From Kocuria sp. (lineage in GTDB: Bacteria; Actinomycetota; Actinomycetes; Actinomycetales; Micrococcaceae): DNA of 11,938 nucleotides. Where the stretch lies: assembly GCA_030454085.1 (NCBI GenBank), contig JAKDJD010000058.1, positions 1 through 11,938 of the forward strand, written 5' to 3'. Below, piece by piece: positions 1-6,588 of this stretch. Position 1 is the first letter of the stretch, and every line of letters starts with the position of its first letter. Position numbers and translations under genes: made by a program. The notes beneath the pieces were generated by a model. That model saw only the letters and a list, made by a program, of their open reading frames with translations, did not search any database and was not told where the DNA came from.

Positions 1-72
1 GAGCAGGCTCCCGTTGAGCAGGCTCCCGTTGAGCAGGCCCCTGTTGAGCAGGCTCCCGTTGAGCAGGCTCAG
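1..72 (+). repeat. 15-bp tandem repeat encoding EQAPV
   Basis: Four consecutive 15-bp units start at 1, 16, 31 and 46. Units 1, 2 and 4 are identical (gagcaggctcccgtt); unit 3 differs by two synonymous changes. A partial unit follows at 61-69. The array is cut by the window edge, so its total length is unknown. It is in frame with the LysM protein and encodes part of its flexible linker. Confidence 0.95.
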
Positions 73-309
73 CCCGAGGCTCAGCAGGTTCCCGAGCAGC
101 AGACCTACGAGGCTCCCGCCCAGGAGCAGGTTGCTGCCCCGGTTCAGTCCTCCGCTGCAACTCACACCGTGTCCGTTGGCGACACCTTGAAGTCGATCGC
201 CGATCAGTACGGCGTGTCCGTGGATGCCCTGGTTCAGGCCAACGGCTCCGTCGTGACCAACCCGGACCTGATCTTCCCGGGCCAGACCCTGGAGATCCCG
301 GCCGCGTAA
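1..309 (+). CDS. LysM-domain cell-wall protein, C-terminal part (5' end outside window)
   Basis: This is the last 102 residues of a protein in frame 1, ending with TAA at 307-309. Fragment residues 1-20 are four EQAPV units; residues 21-54 are a Gln/Pro/Ala-rich linker without recognisable fold; residues 55-100 are one LysM domain, opening HTVSVGDTLKSIA and closing FPGQTLEIP, and the protein stops two residues later. LysM domains bind the glycan of peptidoglycan, so the protein is presumably secreted and wall-attached, with its catalytic or other domain upstream of the window. Resuscitation-promoting factor (Rpf) of Micrococcus luteus has this order (lysozyme-like domain, Ala/Gln-rich linker, C-terminal LysM), so an Rpf-like or transglycosylase protein is one reasonable guess, but nothing visible proves it. 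Codons such as GCT, GTT and TCC are used more than in the neighbouring genes, which could reflect high expression. Confidence 0.9.
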   Translation, partial: EQAPVEQAPVEQAPVEQAPVEQAQPEAQQVPEQQTYEAPAQEQVAAPVQSSAATHTVSVGDTLKSIADQYGVSVDALVQANGSVVTNPDLIFPGQTLEIPAA

Positions 310-355
310 GTGAGGCCTGTACAACTCACTGCGGTGAGTCCGTACACTTCTTGAG

Positions 356-397
356 ATCGTGCCCCGCCCTGTCCACAGGGCGGGGCACGATTGTTTT
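356..397 (+). terminator. Rho-independent-type terminator of the LysM gene
   Basis: A perfect 16-bp inverted repeat (arms 356-371 and 376-391) encloses a 4-nt loop (tcca) and is followed by TGTTTT at 392-397. It lies 46 nt after the LysM stop codon. A smaller hairpin precedes it: arms actcac 324-329 and gtgagt 334-339, flanked by gtac at 319-322 and 342-345. Together they separate the LysM gene from gatC. Confidence 0.88.
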
Positions 398-423
398 AAC
401 CCGTTCTCGGCCATGACTAGACT
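395..423 (+). promoter_or_regulatory. Candidate gatCAB promoter
   Basis: TAGACT at 418-423 fits the TAnnnT -10 pattern of housekeeping actinobacterial promoters. A weak -35-like TTTAAC lies at 395-400 with a 17-nt spacer. Transcription would begin near 430, leaving a leader of about 65 nt before gatC. The -35 match is poor and overlaps the T-tract of the preceding terminator, so this is only a candidate. Confidence 0.35.
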
Positions 424-496
424 GGTACGGGACCCGCGCGTTCCCGCCCCAGGAGTCGCGCAGGGAAGAGACACCGCCAACGGAGCAGGAGAATTC

Positions 497-793
497 ATGA
501 CTGCCATTACGCGTGACCAGGTCGCACACTTAGCGGCCTTGGCTCACATCGAGATGGACGAGACCGAGCTGGAATCGATGTCCTCGGAGCTCGACGGGAT
601 CGTCGGAGCGGTGCAATCGGTATCGGCAGCGCCGATTGACGACGTCCCACCCACATCGCATCCGCTTCCGCTGTCCAACGCCTTCCGGGAGGATGTCGTG
701 GGAGAAACCCTGACCAACGATGAAGCGCTGAACAACGCGCCCGATGCCGAGGACGGTCAGTTCAAGGTCCCGGCCATCCTGGACGAAGACTAG
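497..793 (+). CDS. gatC: Asp-tRNA(Asn)/Glu-tRNA(Gln) amidotransferase subunit C
   Basis: GatC (98 aa, the usual length) is the small subunit of the cytoplasmic GatCAB amidotransferase; it wraps round GatA and GatB and stabilises their association. Family features are visible: an N-terminal TRDQVAHLAALAHIEM helix (residues 5-20), a PPTSHPLPLSNAFREDV segment (51-67) and the C-terminal NNAPDAEDGQFKVPAIL stretch (79-95). The ATG at 497 is preceded by AGGAGAA at 487-493, with AGGAG 5 nt from the start. The reading frame stays open upstream to 359, but those codons run through the terminator hairpin and lack homology, so 497 is preferred. It is the first gene of gatC-gatA-gatB; gatA starts 12 nt after its stop. 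Confidence 0.95.
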   Translation: MTAITRDQVAHLAALAHIEMDETELESMSSELDGIVGAVQSVSAAPIDDVPPTSHPLPLSNAFREDVVGETLTNDEALNNAPDAEDGQFKVPAILDED

Positions 794-805
794 GAGGGCG
801 CGATC

Positions 806-2404
806 ATGACCACGAATCAGAACGCACTGATCACACTCAGCGCATCCGAGGCCGCCGAAGGCCTGCGCAACGGCGACTTCACCTCGGAGCAGCTGACCCA
901 GGCCCACCTGGATCGTATCGAGACCACCGAGGGCACCGCCGTCGACGCCGAGGACCGGTCGCGCGGCAAGACCGGCCTGAACGCGTTCCTGCACGTGAAT
1001 GCGGAGCAGGCATTGGATGATGCGAAGCAGGTGGATGCTGACCGCGCCGCTGGAAATCAGTTGCCTCCGCTGGCCGGTGTCCCGATCGCCGTCAAGGACC
1101 TCATCGTCACCACCGGGCAGCCCACCACGGCCGCTTCCCGGATGCTCGAAGGATGGATGAGTCCCTACGATGCGACCGTCGTCCAGAAGATCCGTGAAGC
1201 CCGGTTGCCCATCCTGGGAAAGACCAACCTGGATGAATTTGCCATGGGTTCCTCGACCGAGCACTCGGCATTCGGATGCACGCGGAACCCGTGGGACCTC
1301 GACCGCATCCCGGGTGGTTCCGGTGGCGGGTCCGCTGCCGCAGTGAGCGCCTTCCAGGCTCCGCTGGCCCTGGGCACTGACACGGGCGGGTCCATCCGTC
1401 AGCCGGCATCCGTGACCGGCTCGGTGGGAGTCAAGCCCACCTATGGATCCGTTTCTCGGTACGGCGTGATCGCCATGGCGTCGTCCTTGGACCAGGTCGG
1501 CCCGGTGACCCGGACTGTTCGGGATGCGGCCGCGCTTCACGAAGTCATCGGCGGGTACGACGCGCGCGATTCGACCTCGATCAACGAACCCGTGGGACCG
1601 TACCTGGCCGAGGCCGAGAAGGGCGCCTCCGAGGGAGGCCTCAAGGGGCTGAGGGTCGGCGTCGTCAAGGAACTGACGGGTGACGGTTTCCAGAGCGGCG
1701 TATCCCAACGTTTCCAGGAGTCCTTGGAGCTTCTCCGTGCCGCGGGTGCGGAGATCGTGGAGGTTTCCACGCCTCACTTCGACCATGCACTGGGCGCGTA
1801 TTACCTGATCATGGCCTCGGAAGTTTCCTCCAACCTCGCGAAGTACGACGGCGTTCGCTTCGGCTTGCGCACGCTGCCCGCGGAAGGCCCCGTAACCATC
1901 GAGCGCGTCATGTCCGCGACCCGCGCCGCAGGATTTGGTCCTGAGGCGAAGCGGCGCATCATCCTGGGTACCTACGCGCTGTCCGCGGGGTACTACGACG
2001 CCTACTACGGTTCCGCCCAGAAGGTCAGGACCCTGGTGCAGCGTGACTTCACGAATGCTTTCGAGCAGGTGGACGTTCTCGTGTCGCCGACGTCGCCGAC
2101 CACGGCGTTCAAACTCGGTGAGAAGACGGATGACCCTGTGTCGATGTACCTCAACGACATCGCGACGATCCCGACCAACCTCGCGGGCGTCCCGGCCATT
2201 TCGGTGCCAGCCGGGCTTGCTCCGGAAAACGGACTGCCCGTCGGGGTCCAGTTCATGGCCCCGGTCAAGGAGGACGCGCGGCTTTATCGCGTGGGCGCCG
2301 GTCTGGAAGCCGCGCTCCAACAGCAATGGGGCGGAGGCCTTCTCGACCAGTTGCCCGAGACCGAGTCCCTGATCGCCGCCCGGACGCAAGGAAGTGCCAA
2401 GTAA
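806..2404 (+). CDS. gatA: Asp-tRNA(Asn)/Glu-tRNA(Gln) amidotransferase subunit A (amidase)
   Basis: GatA (532 aa) is the glutaminase subunit: it releases ammonia from Gln, which is channelled to GatB to amidate Glu-tRNA(Gln) or Asp-tRNA(Asn). It belongs to the amidase-signature family. The Ser-cisSer-Lys triad is present: Lys97 (in GVPIAVKD), Ser172 (in [11 protein letters not shown]) and nucleophile Ser196 (in DTGGSIRQP). The 24-residue gap between the two serines matches family members such as FAAH. The residue after Ser172 is Gly where many bacteria have Ser; I recall the Gly form as usual in actinobacterial GatA. The protein is somewhat longer than the common ~485 aa, partly through an insertion around residues 41-56. 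The Shine-Dalgarno AGGAGGG (792-798) overlaps the gatC stop codon, indicating coupled expression. Confidence 0.97.
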   Translation: MTTNQNALITLSASEAAEGLRNGDFTSEQLTQAHLDRIETTEGTAVDAEDRSRGKTGLNAFLHVNAEQALDDAKQVDADRAAGNQLPPLAGVPIAVKDLIVTTGQPTTAASRMLEGWMSPYDATVVQKIREARLPILGKTNLDEFAMGSSTEHSAFGCTRNPWDLDRIPGGSGGGSAAAVSAFQAPLALGTDTGGSIRQPASVTGSVGVKPTYGSVSRYGVIAMASSLDQVGPVTRTVRDAAALHEVIGGYDARDSTSINEPVGPYLAEAEKGASEGGLKGLRVGVVKELTGDGFQSGVSQRFQESLELLRAAGAEIVEVSTPHFDHALGAYYLIMASEVSSNLAKYDGVRFGLRTLPAEGPVTIERVMSATRAAGFGPEAKRRIILGTYALSAGYYDAYYGSAQKVRTLVQRDFTNAFEQVDVLVSPTSPTTAFKLGEKTDDPVSMYLNDIATIPTNLAGVPAISVPAGLAPENGLPVGVQFMAPVKEDARLYRVGAGLEAALQQQWGGGLLDQLPETESLIAARTQGSAK

Positions 2405-3907
2405 ATGTCAGACGAGATTTTGTCCTTCGACGAGGCAATGGCCAAGTACGACCCCGTACTGGGTTTCGAGGTGCACGTCGAGCTGAATACCAAGACCAAG
2501 ATGTTCGACGACGCCCCGAATGCGTTCGGTGACGAACCGAATACCAATATCACCCCGGTGTCCCTGGGCCTTCCGGGAGTACTTCCCAAGGTCAACGGAA
2601 CAGCGGTGGAGTCGGCGATCAAACTGGGTCTGGCCCTCGGCTGCGACATCGCGCCGGTGAGCCACTTCGCCAGGAAGAACTACTTCTACCCCGATACGCC
2701 CAAAAATTTCCAGACCTCACAGTACGACGAACCGATTGCCGAGAACGGTTCGGTGGATATCGAGCTCGAGGACGGTACGCAGTTCACGGTCGAAATCGAG
2801 CGGGCGCACATGGAGGAAGACGCGGGCAAGCTGAGCCACAAGGGTGGCGCAGGCCGCATCCAGGGCGCCGAATACTCCCTGGTGGACTACAACCGCTCGG
2901 GCGTACCTCTCATCGAGATTGTGACGCGTCCGATCTGGGGCGCGGGGGAGAGGGCTCCGGAACTGGCCAAGGCGTACGTCAAGGCGATTCGAGAGATCGT
3001 GAAGAACCTGGGTATCTCGGACGCACGCATGGAGCGCGGCAATGTTCGCTGCGATGCCAACGTGTCGCTGAGCCCCAAGGGATCCGAAACCCTCGGCACC
3101 CGTACCGAGACCAAGAACGTGAACTCGATGCGCGCCGTCGAGCGTGCGGTGCGCTACGAGATCTGCCGCCACGCGGCGGTTCTCGATGCAGGGGAGCAGA
3201 TCGTCCAGGAGACCCGCCACTGGCACGAGGACACCAGGGAGACGACCTCCGGCCGTCCCAAGTCCGACGCCGACGACTACCGCTATTTCCCCGAACCGGA
3301 CCTCGTACCGGTCGTGACGAACGCGGAGTGGATCGAGCGGTTGCGGGCCGAGCTTCCGGAACCTCCCGCCGAACGTCGTCGTCGGCTCCAGGCCGACTGG
3401 GGCTACTCGGACGAGGAATTCCGGGACGTCGTCAACGCCGGTGTGATGACCGAGATCGAGGAAACCATTGCCGCGGGCGCCAGTGCGTCGGTCGCCAGGA
3501 AGTGGTGGATGGGGGAGATCTCGCGCCTGGCGAAGGTCCGCGAGATCGATCCCGGTGATCTGGGCGCGAGCCCCGAGACCGTCGTCGAACTGGACGGGCT
3601 CATCCAGGAAGGGAAGATCAACGACAAGATCGCCCGCCAGGTGCTCGAGCACGTGGTAGATGGAGAAGGGACCCCGGGGGAGGTCGTCGAGAAACACGGC
3701 CTCGCCGTCGTCTCCGACGAAGGCGAGCTCTCGAGCGCGGTCGACGACGCCTTGGCCAACATGCCCGACGTCGCCGAGAAGATCCGCGGAGGCAAGGTCC
3801 AGGCGGCCGGTGCCGTGGTCGGCCAGGTCATGAAGGCCACCCGCGGCCAGGCCGACGCCGCCCGCGTGCGTGAGCTGATCCTCGAAAAGCTCGGCGTCGA
3901 AGGCTGA
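2405..3907 (+). CDS. gatB: Asp-tRNA(Asn)/Glu-tRNA(Gln) amidotransferase subunit B
   Basis: GatB (500 aa) binds the mischarged tRNA, phosphorylates the Glu or Asp side chain with ATP, and completes amidation with ammonia from GatA. Visible GatB motifs are FEVHVELNTKTKMF (21-34), AHMEEDAGKLSH (134-145), the PET112 signature VDYNRSGVPLIE (160-171), RCDANVS (215-221), TETKNVNSMR (234-243) and KSDADDYRYFPEPDL (286-300); the C-terminal part has the helical tRNA-binding tail. The four Cys of the CGC/CPVC zinc site found in many GatBs are replaced here by Asp35, Ala37, Thr50 and Ser53. The ATG directly abuts the gatA stop (TAA|ATG at 2402-2407), with AAGGAAG at 2388-2394 as a rather distant Shine-Dalgarno. 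It is the last gene of the operon, followed by a hairpin terminator. Confidence 0.97.
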   Translation: MSDEILSFDEAMAKYDPVLGFEVHVELNTKTKMFDDAPNAFGDEPNTNITPVSLGLPGVLPKVNGTAVESAIKLGLALGCDIAPVSHFARKNYFYPDTPKNFQTSQYDEPIAENGSVDIELEDGTQFTVEIERAHMEEDAGKLSHKGGAGRIQGAEYSLVDYNRSGVPLIEIVTRPIWGAGERAPELAKAYVKAIREIVKNLGISDARMERGNVRCDANVSLSPKGSETLGTRTETKNVNSMRAVERAVRYEICRHAAVLDAGEQIVQETRHWHEDTRETTSGRPKSDADDYRYFPEPDLVPVVTNAEWIERLRAELPEPPAERRRRLQADWGYSDEEFRDVVNAGVMTEIEETIAAGASASVARKWWMGEISRLAKVREIDPGDLGASPETVVELDGLIQEGKINDKIARQVLEHVVDGEGTPGEVVEKHGLAVVSDEGELSSAVDDALANMPDVAEKIRGGKVQAAGAVVGQVMKATRGQADAARVRELILEKLGVEG

Positions 3908-3921
3908 GAACGTGCTGTCTG

Positions 3922-3978
3922 CAAAGCCGAGGGGCGCCCGGTGGCCTAGCTGGTCGATCGGGCGCCCCTCGGTCTTTG
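3922..3978 (+). terminator. Terminator of the gatCAB operon
   Basis: A perfect 14-bp GC-rich inverted repeat (arms 3927-3940 and 3959-3972) with an 18-nt loop lies 19 nt after the gatB stop. The stem extends outward: caaag at 3922-3926 can pair with ctttg at 3974-3978, with one bulged T. The T-tract is short (tcttt), so this is a strong hairpin with a weak U-run, as is frequent in high-GC actinobacteria. Confidence 0.75.
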
Positions 3979-4048
3979 TCCGGGTCGAGGCAAGCCCCCG
4001 CCGGAGAGCCACAGCCGTCGAGTTGGCAATTATGTGCATTTCCGCCGG

Positions 4049-4105
4049 CGAGGTGGCGGTTTTGGGACGAATCCCGACGTTTTCGGTCCCACAACTGCCA
4101 CCTCG
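4049..4105. repeat. 20-bp imperfect inverted repeat (hairpin 1)
   Basis: Arms 4049-4068 (opening cgaggtggcggtttt) and 4086-4105 (closing aactgccacctcg) match at 18 of 20 positions and flank a 17-nt loop. There is no T-run on either side, so it does not resemble a simple intrinsic terminator. Its opening is shared with the next inverted repeat and with the hairpin at 11854-11902, suggesting a dispersed non-coding repeat family. Confidence 0.8.
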
Positions 4106-4137
4106 TGACGCAAGGGGGCCTGGGGCTCGTGGAGACA

Positions 4138-4236
4138 CGTGGCGGTTACCCGATGCGGTGGCGAAAACCCACGTCAGGAGGGGGTTGAACCGCCTCCGAA
4201 CGGGGGAGATCGGCTCCGCATCGGGGTAGTGCCACG
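4138..4236. repeat. 21-bp imperfect inverted repeat with long loop (hairpin 2)
   Basis: Arms 4138-4158 (opening cgtggcggtt) and 4216-4236 (closing tagtgccacg) match at 17 of 21 positions, including a perfect 10-bp core (cccgatgcgg at 4149-4158 against ccgcatcggg at 4216-4225). The 57-nt loop contains a degenerate third gtggc motif (4158-4163 region). The arms begin and end with the same GTGGC...GCCAC theme as the neighbouring hairpin at 4049-4105. Confidence 0.65.
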
Positions 4237-4303
4237 CAACCTTGTCCGGGGACAGCCACGGTGCGCCCAAGAGACCCGCCCACCGGATCCCGCCCGGGGG
4301 GGG

Positions 4304-6535
4304 CTAGGAGTCGATACCGAGACAGTTGAGCAGGAAGGCGTACTCCCAGGCCGTGTCCTCCCACTGTCGATACCGTCCGGATCCGCCACCATGACCGCCG
4401 TCCATCTCGATGCGCAGCAGGATCGGGGCCGTGCCAGTGGTGAACTCTCGGAGCTTGGGGACCCACTTGGCGGGTTCCACGTAGAGCACCCGGGTATCGT
4501 TCAAGCTCGTCACCGCCGCAATGGGCGGGTAAGCCACCGGACGGACGTTCTCGTAAGGGGCGTAGGAAGTCATGTACTCGTAGACTTCCTTGTCCTCGAT
4601 CGGGTTGCCCCACTCCTCCCACTCGAGAGCGGACAGGGGCAGATCCGGATCGCTGATGCTGGTCACCGGGTCAACGAACGGGACCGCGGCCAGGACACCG
4701 CAGTACTTTTCAGGGGCCATATTGACTATCGCGCCCATGAGTAGGCCGCCCGCCGAACCGCCATAGGCGGCGATGCGGGACTCGTCCGCCCACGGTTGCG
4801 CAGCCACATGATCGGTGACCGCGACGAAGTCGGTGAACGTATTGGTTTTCTGCAATTTCTTGCCCTGCAGATACCAGTCGCGGCCGAGCTCGCCGCCACC
4901 CCGCACGTGAGCCACCACGTAGACCACACCGCGGTCGAGCAGGCTCAGACGCGATACCGAAAACCCCGGATTCGAACTGGCCTCGTAGGATCCGTATCCG
5001 TACTGGATCACTGGGTGAGGGGTCTGCAGGTCGGCGTCGGCCCGGTGGATCACCGAGAGCGGAACCATCGTCCCGTCGGGGGCGTGTGCCCACTCGCGAT
5101 GGGCGACGTAGTCCTCGCTCCGGAAGCCGCCCAGAACCGGGGTCTGCTTACGGAGTTCGAGCTCGTCCAACCCGGGGAAGTAGTCGTACTGCCGCCACGG
5201 CGTCACATACGAGATGTAGCCCAGACCCACGACGGGCGAACGCAACGCCATCGCCGTGATCTTGGCGGTATAGAGCTCCTCGCCGGAGAAGGGTTCCACG
5301 GGTTCGGGGAGGTCGCCGCCCTCGAGTGTTTGCCGAATCGCGTCCAGGCTGATGAACCCGGCCTTCTCGAGCCCGTCCTCACGCAGGCTGGCGGCCAGGT
5401 GGGTCTGGTTGAAATGGAAGCCATTGAGTCGTCGCGTCGACGACGCCGGCACCACTACGGTCCACGCCGAGCGCAACTCGTCCATCGACAGGCCCGAGAG
5501 CGCGGATTCGTAGTCGACAGCGGTCAATTCGCCATTCGGCGCCTGATGGTCATGGCACAGCAGAACATAGGAACGACCATTCAGATCGATCGGTTCGGCC
5601 GAGTACAGAACCCGTTCGTCTCGGGGGATGACCACGTGGGCGACGGGTGCCCGTCCCGACCCGGCGGCCTCGAGGTCGGCGAGAGCCAGGAGTCGCGTCT
5701 CGTTGTACTCCGAGCACCCGACGTCGATGCACAGATGCTTCTCGTCCGCGGTCGTCTCAGTACCCAGCCACAAGGCGACATCCTCCTCGTGGTGAAGGAC
5801 CAAGTCCTGACCCACGGGCGTGCCGAGCCGGTGCGAGCGCAATTCGTAGGGGCGCCACGAGTCGTCCACCAGGGTGTAGATCAGATGCGACCCGTTCGGC
5901 GTGAGGAAGCCGCCGGCGAATACCCCCTCCACGACGTCGGGCAGGAGCGAGCCCGTGGTCAGGTTCTTGACGTACTGATCGAAGCGCTCGTCGCCGGAAT
6001 CATCGACGGAGTACGTCAGCAACCGGCCGTCCTCGGTGACGTGGAAGGACCCGAGCGCGAAGAAGGGGAGGCCTTCGGCCAGCTCGTTGCAGTCGAGGAG
6101 AACCTCCTCGCCGTCGAGGGCGGCGTCCGCAGGAACTTCGGGCGGGGTCCAGTCCGCGCGCAGATCACCGGTGTTCAGGGCGGGGACACGGCAGAAACTC
6201 GCGTAATTCTTTCCCTCGACGGTTCTGCGGAAATACCACCAGTCGCCGAGCCGGTTGGGGACCGACAAATCGGTCTCCTGGGTTCGGGATCTGATCTCCC
6301 CGAAGATCGAGGAGCGCAGCGTCCCGAGCCCCGAGGTCACGGCCTCGGCATAGGCGTTCTCCCGCTCGAGGTGTTCGATCACCTGGGGGTCGTCCTTGGC
6401 TCGAAGCCACTCGTAGTCGTCCACGACGTCGTGTCCGTGCATCGAGCGCGTGGTCGGCGCTTTCCGGGTCTCCGGGGGCACGGCGTCGGTATTCCAGGTG
6501 GGGCGTGCGGTTTCACGAGAACGAGGTGAAGTCAT
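4304..6535 (-). CDS. S9 family peptidase, oligopeptidase B type
   Basis: This 743-aa protein is a serine oligopeptidase that cleaves short peptides after Arg/Lys in the cytoplasm. The N-terminal two thirds resemble the beta-propeller domain that excludes large proteins; roughly residues 530-740 form the alpha/beta-hydrolase domain. The triad is visible: Ser594 in YGGSAGGLLMG, Asp680 in TSLNDTRVLY and His715 in DGGHGGGSGRY. Its spacing (86 and 35) nearly equals that of E. coli OpdB (S532, D617, H652). Glu638 and Glu640 in LEWEEWGNP lie 44 and 46 residues after Ser594, exactly where E. coli OpdB has the acidic pair (576/578) that binds P1 Arg/Lys, so basic-residue specificity is likely kept. 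The ATG at 6535 starts MTSPRSRE; the Shine-Dalgarno is weak. The permease gene ends 53 nt upstream on the same strand, so the two probably share a transcript. Unusually for this family it begins with a ~30-residue tail before the propeller. Confidence 0.93.
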   Translation of the reverse strand: MTSPRSRETARPTWNTDAVPPETRKAPTTRSMHGHDVVDDYEWLRAKDDPQVIEHLERENAYAEAVTSGLGTLRSSIFGEIRSRTQETDLSVPNRLGDWWYFRRTVEGKNYASFCRVPALNTGDLRADWTPPEVPADAALDGEEVLLDCNELAEGLPFFALGSFHVTEDGRLLTYSVDDSGDERFDQYVKNLTTGSLLPDVVEGVFAGGFLTPNGSHLIYTLVDDSWRPYELRSHRLGTPVGQDLVLHHEEDVALWLGTETTADEKHLCIDVGCSEYNETRLLALADLEAAGSGRAPVAHVVIPRDERVLYSAEPIDLNGRSYVLLCHDHQAPNGELTAVDYESALSGLSMDELRSAWTVVVPASSTRRLNGFHFNQTHLAASLREDGLEKAGFISLDAIRQTLEGGDLPEPVEPFSGEELYTAKITAMALRSPVVGLGYISYVTPWRQYDYFPGLDELELRKQTPVLGGFRSEDYVAHREWAHAPDGTMVPLSVIHRADADLQTPHPVIQYGYGSYEASSNPGFSVSRLSLLDRGVVYVVAHVRGGGELGRDWYLQGKKLQKTNTFTDFVAVTDHVAAQPWADESRIAAYGGSAGGLLMGAIVNMAPEKYCGVLAAVPFVDPVTSISDPDLPLSALEWEEWGNPIEDKEVYEYMTSYAPYENVRPVAYPPIAAVTSLNDTRVLYVEPAKWVPKLREFTTGTAPILLRIEMDGGHGGGSGRYRQWEDTAWEYAFLLNCLGIDS

Positions 6536-6588
6536 GCATCCCAGCCTACGTTCGAAAGCACCGGCGCCGCCGCCCCGGACGGACGTTC

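Larger units (their letters stand above)
3979..4303. other. Convergent intergenic region between gatB and the S9 peptidase
   Basis: No plausible gene lies here; the reading frames that cross it have no recognisable protein features. The region holds two imperfect inverted repeats (4049-4105 and 4138-4236, listed separately), a shorter hairpin tgtcc-gg-ggaca at 4243-4254, and a run of eight G at 4296-4303 that touches the stop codon of the minus-strand peptidase. The T-rich stretches cgagttggcaattatgtgc (4019-4037) and ggttttggg (4058-4066) stand out against the GC-rich surroundings. Confidence 0.7.

Noticed and set aside
1..72. CRISPR-like short repeats
   Set aside because: The units are directly adjacent without spacers and encode a protein repeat in frame.
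359..496. Extended N-terminus for GatC (upstream start at 359)
   Set aside because: It would begin inside the terminator hairpin and adds 46 residues with no GatC similarity, while the ATG at 497 has a good ribosome site.
530..2389. Long minus-strand open frame (619 codons) opposite gatC/gatA
   Set aside because: It mirrors the codon structure of gatC and gatA, which have clear catalytic motifs; the minus-strand translation is low-complexity and Gly/Arg/His-rich. Long antisense frames are expected in high-GC DNA.
4049..4236. Remnant of an insertion sequence or MITE with terminal inverted repeats
   Set aside because: No target-site duplication and no transposase fragment are visible, and the two inverted repeats have different core sequences; a repeat family remains possible and is reported as a finding instead.
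2717..4270. Minus-strand open frame of 517 codons opposite gatB
   Set aside because: It is antisense to a well-supported gatB and runs through the terminator and hairpin region with no recognisable protein features.
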